From CAZKUB01 sp964592335 (GTDB lineage: Archaea; Thermoplasmatota; E2; DHVEG-1): a DNA stretch of 9,160 nt. Of the stretch, positions 5,376 through 9,160 are shown piece by piece (positions within the stretch are counted from its first letter, which is position 1; the number at the start of each line of letters is the position of its first letter). The translations under genes and the position numbers were made by a program. The stretch spans positions 1-9,160 of the forward strand of contig CAZQEU010000061.1 of NCBI GenBank assembly GCA_964592335.1. Direction: 5' to 3'. The notes under the pieces are model-generated. The model was not told where the DNA came from. It worked only from the letters and a program-made list of their open reading frames with translations, and did no database searches.

Positions 5376-6833
5376 TTATATCTTTATTACTCCAAATGAG
5401 TCAGTCCCTTCTTTTTTATCTACGAATCTGCGCTGAGTAAGAAATACCATATCGCCTTTTTTAACAAGGTTTTTTTCTTTTATAAAATCAATTACGACAC
5501 CATGCCAGCTTTTTTTATCATGGTCGAGATAAATTGGGTATACACCAAATGAAAAATTCAGAAAATCAGCTGTATCCTGGTTTTTTGTAAAAGAAAGACT
5601 CCAGCAATCAGGTTTGAATCTACTGATCATCCTTGCAGTAGTACCAGTTGCAGTTGTGGTAATTATAAATTTAGGTTTTAAAATCTTATGAGCCTCTATT
5701 ACATTTATAGAAATCACATCAGCGATTTTCAAATTATGCTGGTTATGTGTCTTTGAAATAAAATCATGCAGATTACATGGAAGCCCTGCACCGTTTCTTT
5801 TCTTCTCAGTAGTAACTGCAATCTTTGCCATGGTTTTTACAGTTTGAATGGGGTATTTTCCAATAGCTGTTTCTTCAGATAGCATCACAGCATCAGTTCC
5901 ATCAAGAATTGCATTTGCAACATCTGTTACCTCTGCACGTGTCGGGCGAGGATTATCTGTCATAGATTTCATCATCTGTGTAGCGGTAATTACGGGTATT
6001 CCTGCGATATTTGCTTTTCTTATGAGTTTTTTCTGAATAGTTGGAACATCTTCTATTGGAATTTCTATTCCAAGATCCCCACGAGCGATCATAATCCCAT
6101 CTGATACTTCTAATATTTTATCGAAATTATCTATCGCCTCTGATCTTTCGATTTTTGCTATAACCTTTATATCTTTACCTTGTTTTTTTGCAAAGTTTTT
6201 GATTTTTTGTATATCTTTTTCATCTTTTGGATAAGAAATACAAAAAGTGTTAACACCATACATCATACCTATATCTACTATATCAAGATCTTTTTTGGTA
6301 ACAGATTTAACATGGATTTTTGAGTTTGTAAAATTAATTCCTTTATGTGAAAGAAGAGAACCACCAATTATTACTTTGCATCTAACATTTTTTTCATCAA
6401 AACTAAGGACTTTGAGCTCTATGAGCCCGTCTGATAAATAAACAGTACTTCCCTTTGAAACGGTTTTTGATAAGTGTTCATACTGAACAGGTATTATTTT
6501 TTTATCTCCGATGATTTTTTTTGTAGTAAGAGTAACTATTTCATTTTTGCATAGTAACACAGGATCTTCTTTTAATTTACCTATACGGATTTTTGCTCCT
6601 GGTAAATCAATAAGAATAGGAATATTTACACCTAGTTCATTTGAAATTTCATGGATTTTTGAAATATTTTCAATATGATCCTGAATAAGACCATGTGAAG
6701 AATTAAGACGTGCTATATTCATACCATTTGGAAGCATACTCTTTATTGTTCTCTCTGAGTTTGATGCAGGTCCTATTGTACAAATGATTTTGGTTTTGTT
6801 CTTTGGTATTTTTATTTTACTGTTTTTATTCAT
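5376..6833 (-). CDS. pyk: Pyruvate kinase
   Basis: This enzyme catalyses the last step of glycolysis, phosphoenolpyruvate plus ADP to pyruvate plus ATP, in the cytoplasm. The 485-residue protein is close to the usual 470-500. Family landmarks are in order: TKIICTIGPAS (14-24), NIARLNSSHG with R42, N44, S46 and H47, then DLPGAKIRIG (76-85). VIAKIER follows with the catalytic K227 and metal ligand E229, then ARGDLGIE with D253, ATQMMKSM with T285, and PRPTRAEVTDVANAILDGTDAVMLSEETAIG (the stretch from 296). The B domain is about 83-178 and the C-terminal regulatory domain about 355-485; no PEP-utilising extra domain follows. K81 replaces the glutamate of K-dependent enzymes, predicting potassium independence. 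The start has AAAGG at 6841-6845 with 7-nt spacing and its own TATA box. It lies 79 bp downstream of the radical SAM gene on the same strand. Confidence 0.97.
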   Translation of the reverse strand: MNKNSKIKIPKNKTKIICTIGPASNSERTIKSMLPNGMNIARLNSSHGLIQDHIENISKIHEISNELGVNIPILIDLPGAKIRIGKLKEDPVLLCKNEIVTLTTKKIIGDKKIIPVQYEHLSKTVSKGSTVYLSDGLIELKVLSFDEKNVRCKVIIGGSLLSHKGINFTNSKIHVKSVTKKDLDIVDIGMMYGVNTFCISYPKDEKDIQKIKNFAKKQGKDIKVIAKIERSEAIDNFDKILEVSDGIMIARGDLGIEIPIEDVPTIQKKLIRKANIAGIPVITATQMMKSMTDNPRPTRAEVTDVANAILDGTDAVMLSEETAIGKYPIQTVKTMAKIAVTTEKKRNGAGLPCNLHDFISKTHNQHNLKIADVISINVIEAHKILKPKFIITTTATGTTARMISRFKPDCWSLSFTKNQDTADFLNFSFGVYPIYLDHDKKSWHGVVIDFIKEKNLVKKGDMVFLTQRRFVDKKEGTDSFGVIKI

Positions 6834-6870
6834 AATATTTCCTTTTATTTTAATAACCTGAATAAAAATA

Positions 6871-6882
6871 GCTTTTAAACGT
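6871..6882 (-). promoter_or_regulatory. TATA box of pyruvate kinase
   Basis: On the minus strand ACGTTTAAAAGC is centred about 43 nt before the ATG. It predicts a start near 6850 and a leader of about 15 nt holding AAAGG. Spacing and sequence mirror the box in front of the zinc-ribbon gene at 724-730, which makes both more credible. Confidence 0.5.
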
Positions 6883-6903
6883 TTTGGCTATAAACTATAT
6901 AAC

Positions 6904-6910
6904 AAAAAAA
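6904..6910 (-). terminator. T7 terminator after the radical SAM gene
   Basis: Read on the minus strand, seven T follow the stop codon of the radical SAM gene after two bases. It lies just upstream of the pyruvate kinase promoter, so it would separate the two same-strand genes into different transcripts. No hairpin. Confidence 0.5.
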
Positions 6911-6912
6911 CC

Positions 6913-8040
6913 TTAGAGGTTCATTAGTTTTTCATAATACTTTGATGTCTTTGTATCAAGTATTTCAAGAATGATTTTTTCAATAGTAGGTCCTACTCCT
7001 TTAATCTCTCTAAGATTATTTCTCATGTTTTCAAGTGGTTCTTGCATCTTTGAAATAGAATATGCTGCAAAACCATAAGGTGATCTTTTTGTATGAAATT
7101 TTAACAGATAATCAATTTGTTCAAGAATTATTACAACTAAATCCTTTTCATCAATAAAATCTTTGAAAAGAATTCTTGGTATTCTTACAGGCATCTTATA
7201 ATGTCTTGCAAAAAAAGAAAATGTTTTGTGAATTGAATCATAATACGAAGATGTTGCATTACCCCATTTATCACCTTTGTAAATATTTTCATAATCAACT
7301 ATTTTTTCAGGATAATTCTCCTTTAAAGTTTTATAAAAATACTCTTTTTGCCTCCCGTTTTTAAGAGTCATTCCACTAAAGATGATAAAATCAACACCAG
7401 CATCTTTTGCTTTTTTAACAGACTCTTCTATTAGATCTGCTTTATCAGTTAAAAAAGGAATTACAGGCATCAGAAACATACCACAGTAAAACCCCTCGTC
7501 TTTCAACGTTTTTATAGTTTCAAGTCTTTCTGAGGGGCTTGGAACACCTGGCTCAAAGACTTTACTTATATCGTCATTTACTGATGAGAAACTAAAACTA
7601 ATTATTGCCCTTGTTTTACTATTAATCTTTCTTAAAATATCGATGTCCCTTTGAACCAGTGTAGATTTTGTAAGAATATGTGCTGGAAACTTTGTTGTAT
7701 ATAGATGTTCAAGTACTTTTCTGGTTATTTTGTATTGTTTTTCAACTGGTTGATAGCTATCGCCGACGCCACCACCAATCATTATAAACCCAGGTTTCAA
7801 AGGTTTTTTTCTATGAGTTGGAGTCAATTCTTTTTTAAGAAGTTCAAGAGCATTTATTTTTACAACTACTTTGCTTTCAAAATCCGCATGTGCCTGATAT
7901 TTTTCGGCACGACCATCGCAGTAAACACAATTATGTGTACAGCCACGATATAGGTTCATTCCATATCTTGAGACAAACCATGAATCAATTTTTTTATTTT
8001 TACGAAGAATTGATTTCGCATTGATTTCTTGGATTCCCAC
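6913..8040 (-). CDS. SPL-family radical SAM protein with C-terminal HhH
   Basis: This 375-residue protein belongs to the spore-photoproduct-lyase-like group (COG1533-type) of radical SAM enzymes. The iron-sulphur cysteines are C34, C38 and C41 in YRGCTHNCVYCDGR. Group features follow: GGGVGDSYQPVEKQYKITR (89-107), AHILTKS (120-126), SFSFSSVND (148-156) and EPGVPSPSERL (163-173). The C-terminus (341-375) is a helix-hairpin-helix, LREIKGVGPTIEKIILEIL, a fold that binds DNA backbone. No cysteine lies between C41 and C186, so the extra cysteine of true spore photoproduct lyase is not in the expected region; the substrate is unknown. The start is GTG, with an in-frame stop six codons upstream and no ribosome-binding site. 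A TATA-like stretch at 8062-8072 suggests a leaderless transcript. A nucleic-acid substrate is an inference from the HhH. Confidence 0.9.
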   Translation of the reverse strand: MGIQEINAKSILRKNKKIDSWFVSRYGMNLYRGCTHNCVYCDGRAEKYQAHADFESKVVVKINALELLKKELTPTHRKKPLKPGFIMIGGGVGDSYQPVEKQYKITRKVLEHLYTTKFPAHILTKSTLVQRDIDILRKINSKTRAIISFSFSSVNDDISKVFEPGVPSPSERLETIKTLKDEGFYCGMFLMPVIPFLTDKADLIEESVKKAKDAGVDFIIFSGMTLKNGRQKEYFYKTLKENYPEKIVDYENIYKGDKWGNATSSYYDSIHKTFSFFARHYKMPVRIPRILFKDFIDEKDLVVIILEQIDYLLKFHTKRSPYGFAAYSISKMQEPLENMRNNLREIKGVGPTIEKIILEILDTKTSKYYEKLMNL

Positions 8041-8061
8041 AAAAGAGAAAACAGAAATTCA

Positions 8062-8072
8062 TATTAATAAAA
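8062..8072 (-). promoter_or_regulatory. TATA-like box of the radical SAM gene
   Basis: On the minus strand TTTTATTAATA is centred about 27 nt before the GTG at 8040. That spacing puts the transcript start at or within a few bases of the start codon. Together with the absence of a purine-rich site, it points to leaderless translation from GTG. Confidence 0.45.
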
Positions 8073-8235
8073 CCTTCTTTTTAGAGCAAAATACTAAAAT
8101 ATGAAAGATATTTCCCCCTCTGCTTTGCGGATGTGATCTAGAGGCTATTGCTAAAGGAGAAAACTCTAAAAAAACGGTAATATTAAAGGCAATTTTTTCA
8201 ATGGTATTTTTGACGGATTTACTAAACCGTTTTTC

Positions 8236-8242
8236 TTTTTTT
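8236..8242 (+). terminator. T7 tract after a 9-bp inverted repeat
   Basis: Seven T follow directly on the right arm (8226-8234) of the 9-bp inverted repeat whose left arm is 8170-8178. The 47-nt spacing between arms is long for a simple terminator hairpin, and a shorter ACGG/CCGT stem (from 8212 and to 8230) is an alternative. It would end a plus-strand transcript, but no gene is known to lie before it. Confidence 0.3.
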
Positions 8243-8322
8243 AATACTTTAATAAAATTTTAGGTATTTTGAAGTTAAAAATCAGTTAATTACTTAAACC
8301 TCTAAATAAAAATTAATAGTCA

Positions 8323-8484
8323 ATGGATACAATTTGTAAGATCGAAGTAATAAAAGATGGTAAAAATTTTGCTGCTAGAACCTATCTAGATGATTCCATA
8401 AAAGAATACAGACATCCTGTATTTGAGGAAGTACTTACAGAGATGACGATTGATCTACAGGATACATTGGAAGAAAAAGAATAA
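8323..8484 (+). CDS. Small acidic protein of unknown function (53 aa)
   Basis: ATG to TAA gives 53 residues, MDTICKIEVIKDGKNFAARTY at the start and an acidic end (DLQDTLEEKE). The layout suggests two or three beta strands (CKIEVIKDGKNFAARTYLDD) followed by a helix (PVFEEVLTEMTIDLQDTLEE). It is unlike random AT-rich reading frames in composition, and stops in the same frame lie just upstream. I do not recognise a family. There is no ribosome-binding site. An AT-rich stretch (CTAAATAAAAATTAATA, about 8301-8317) lies close upstream and could serve as a TATA box for a leaderless message. The next gene starts 15 bp after the stop on the same strand, so the two may be co-transcribed. Confidence 0.65.
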   Translation: MDTICKIEVIKDGKNFAARTYLDDSIKEYRHPVFEEVLTEMTIDLQDTLEEKE

Positions 8485-8499
8485 AATATTTTTTTACTC

Positions 8500-8931
8500 A
8501 TGATGAATATAAAGAAGATTAGCAAAAGGATAGTTGAATCAAAGAGGCTAAGTATACTAATAAATTATAGTAAAAAATATAAAGTTAGAATTAAATCATT
8601 TTTAATTGCAGTAATTGGTTTTGTACTGTCTCCCCTTTCATGGTGGAATGATTTATTTGTAAACATTCCTCTTGCTTATTTATTTGCTTTACCTTTTGGA
8701 TTTGTTTCTGAAAATTATTTTTTACCAGCAATGGTTGTAGGTTATTGGATTACAAATATTGTTGGTTTTATATTGCTTCATTATGGATTGATTGGAATGA
8801 TTAAAAAAGAAAAAAAGAAGTATTCAAGAAAACAATTTATCAAAGATCTTTTAATCTCTGTTGTATATACAATTATTGTAGTTTTATTAGTAAGACTTGA
8901 TATAATAAGGCTTCCAAGTCAATATTTTTAA
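8500..8931 (+). CDS. Small integral membrane protein of unknown function
   Basis: This 143-residue protein has a basic N-terminus (about 1-32, many Lys/Arg, expected in the cytoplasm). Hydrophobic segments follow at about 33-48, 52-70, 74-95 and 116-132, separated by a basic loop KKEKKKYSRK (102-111). The central LSPLSWWNDLFVNIPLAY (43-60) and VVGYWITNIVGF (79-90) look like conserved motifs, because Pro, Trp, Asn and Asp are kept within an otherwise greasy stretch. I have an impression of similar small membrane proteins in other prokaryotes but cannot name the family. Two successive ATGs (8500 and 8503) are possible starts; neither has a ribosome-binding site, which suggests translation linked to the 53-aa gene 15 bp upstream. 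A T6 run (8934-8939) follows the stop. Confidence 0.8.
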   Translation: MMNIKKISKRIVESKRLSILINYSKKYKVRIKSFLIAVIGFVLSPLSWWNDLFVNIPLAYLFALPFGFVSENYFLPAMVVGYWITNIVGFILLHYGLIGMIKKEKKKYSRKQFIKDLLISVVYTIIVVLLVRLDIIRLPSQYF

Positions 8932-8937
8932 GGTTTT

Positions 8938-9160
8938 TTACACTAGTTTTACTCCAACATGATAAAAGATAGATAAAACAATTATGCCTCTAGTAATACC
9001 TGCACCGATATTTATTAATACAAATTTTGTAGATGTCAAAGAGGTTTTTTCTTCTGTTGGGTTCAAAAGTGAAAAAAGATATAGAGAGATTGTATCAATC
9101 ATTAAGGGAATACTCATTATTATAAATAATCCATAGTTCCCATATTTTTTTACAAAGTTT
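8938..9160 (-). CDS. C-terminal part of a membrane protein, possibly VTT/DedA-like (partial)
   Basis: On the minus strand a frame is open from the right edge of the window to a TAA at 8938-8940, giving 73 residues without an internal stop. It begins NFVKKYGNYGLFIIM and ends FYHVGVKLV. Two hydrophobic segments are visible, about residues 10-32 and 45-67, joined by a polar loop (NPTEEKTSLTSTK). The order KYGxxGxFxxxxIPxxxD, loop, then INIGAGITRGIIVLSIFYHVG recalls the C-terminal half of small VTT/DedA-type (YqaA-like) membrane proteins, though the match is loose. The gene converges on the 143-aa membrane protein gene with a 6-bp gap, so the two are not in one operon. The N-terminus is outside the window. 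Confidence 0.6.
   Translation of the reverse strand, partial: NFVKKYGNYGLFIIMSIPLMIDTISLYLFSLLNPTEEKTSLTSTKFVLINIGAGITRGIIVLSIFYHVGVKLV

Larger units (their letters stand above)
8041..8322. other. Intergenic region, possible non-coding RNA
   Basis: This 282-bp gap lies between the divergently oriented radical SAM gene and the 53-aa gene. Its right part (8243-8322) is plain AT-rich sequence likely to hold the promoter of the 53-aa gene. The 8112-8160 part is clearly less AT-rich than its surroundings, with CCCCCTCTGCTTTGCGG and a possible CCTCT/AGAGG stem (8117-8121 with 8140-8144). AAAAACGGT at 8170-8178 is perfectly complementary to ACCGTTTTT at 8226-8234 and is followed by T7 at 8236-8242. 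This could be a short plus-strand RNA with a terminator. A start-less frame at 8105-8263 encodes about 52 residues (CGCDLEAIAKGENS...) but has no usable start, so I do not call it a gene. Not recognised as any RNA family. Confidence 0.3.

Noticed and set aside
8110..8160. Box C/D guide RNA
   Set aside because: GTGATCT is only a partial C-box match and no CTGA D-box lies at the required distance.
8126..8170. tRNA-like stretch (GCGGATGTGATCTAGAGGC)
   Set aside because: The first bases recall an acceptor and D-arm, but the D-stem does not pair, there is no anticodon stem and no T-loop motif.

Overview
The window reads as chromosomal sequence of an AT-rich archaeon. Starts are preceded by TATA-like boxes about 22-30 nt upstream of plausible transcription starts. 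Some genes have purine-rich or AGGTG ribosome-binding sites and others look leaderless. T-tracts without strong hairpins end several transcripts. The gene content fits: a CxxC-x17-CxxC zinc protein, an archaeal-type pyruvate kinase, a long TspO-family membrane protein and a secreted protein with tandem PKD/Ig-like domains. The WSD-ending Ig/PKD repeats and low GC make a Thermoplasmatota-like euryarchaeon my best guess. That is an inference; no rRNA or tRNA is present to settle it.

Layout. Positions 1-92 hold the tail of an unidentified gene. Positions 185-1172 carry three small plus-strand genes for likely nucleic-acid-binding or zinc proteins: a 55-aa CxxC-x17-CxxC protein, a 64-aa cold-shock domain protein and a 134-aa zinc-ribbon protein. 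A TspO/MBR-family gene with about eight membrane segments follows (1261-2028). It converges, with a 10-bp gap, on a 1051-aa secreted multidomain surface protein (2039-5194, minus). Upstream of that, also on the minus strand, lie pyruvate kinase (5376-6833) and an SPL-family radical SAM protein with a C-terminal helix-hairpin-helix (6913-8040). Positions 8041-8322 are intergenic and contain a less AT-rich patch and a 9-bp inverted repeat ending in a T-tract. On the plus strand come a 53-aa acidic small protein (8323-8484) and a 143-aa membrane protein (8500-8931). The latter converges on the C-terminal part of another membrane protein entering from the right edge (8938-9160, minus).

There is no sign of a defence island, phage, insertion sequence, CRISPR array or large multi-gene system. 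Most genes appear to have their own promoters, so this is a set of mostly independent core and surface genes. The most unusual object is the surface protein: its last PKD-type domain seems to be split by two long charged low-complexity insertions, and its centre carries an exact 36-bp-period repeat. Secondary points are a pyruvate kinase with lysine at the position that governs potassium dependence, a radical SAM/HhH combination, and a possible non-coding RNA between 8041 and 8322.
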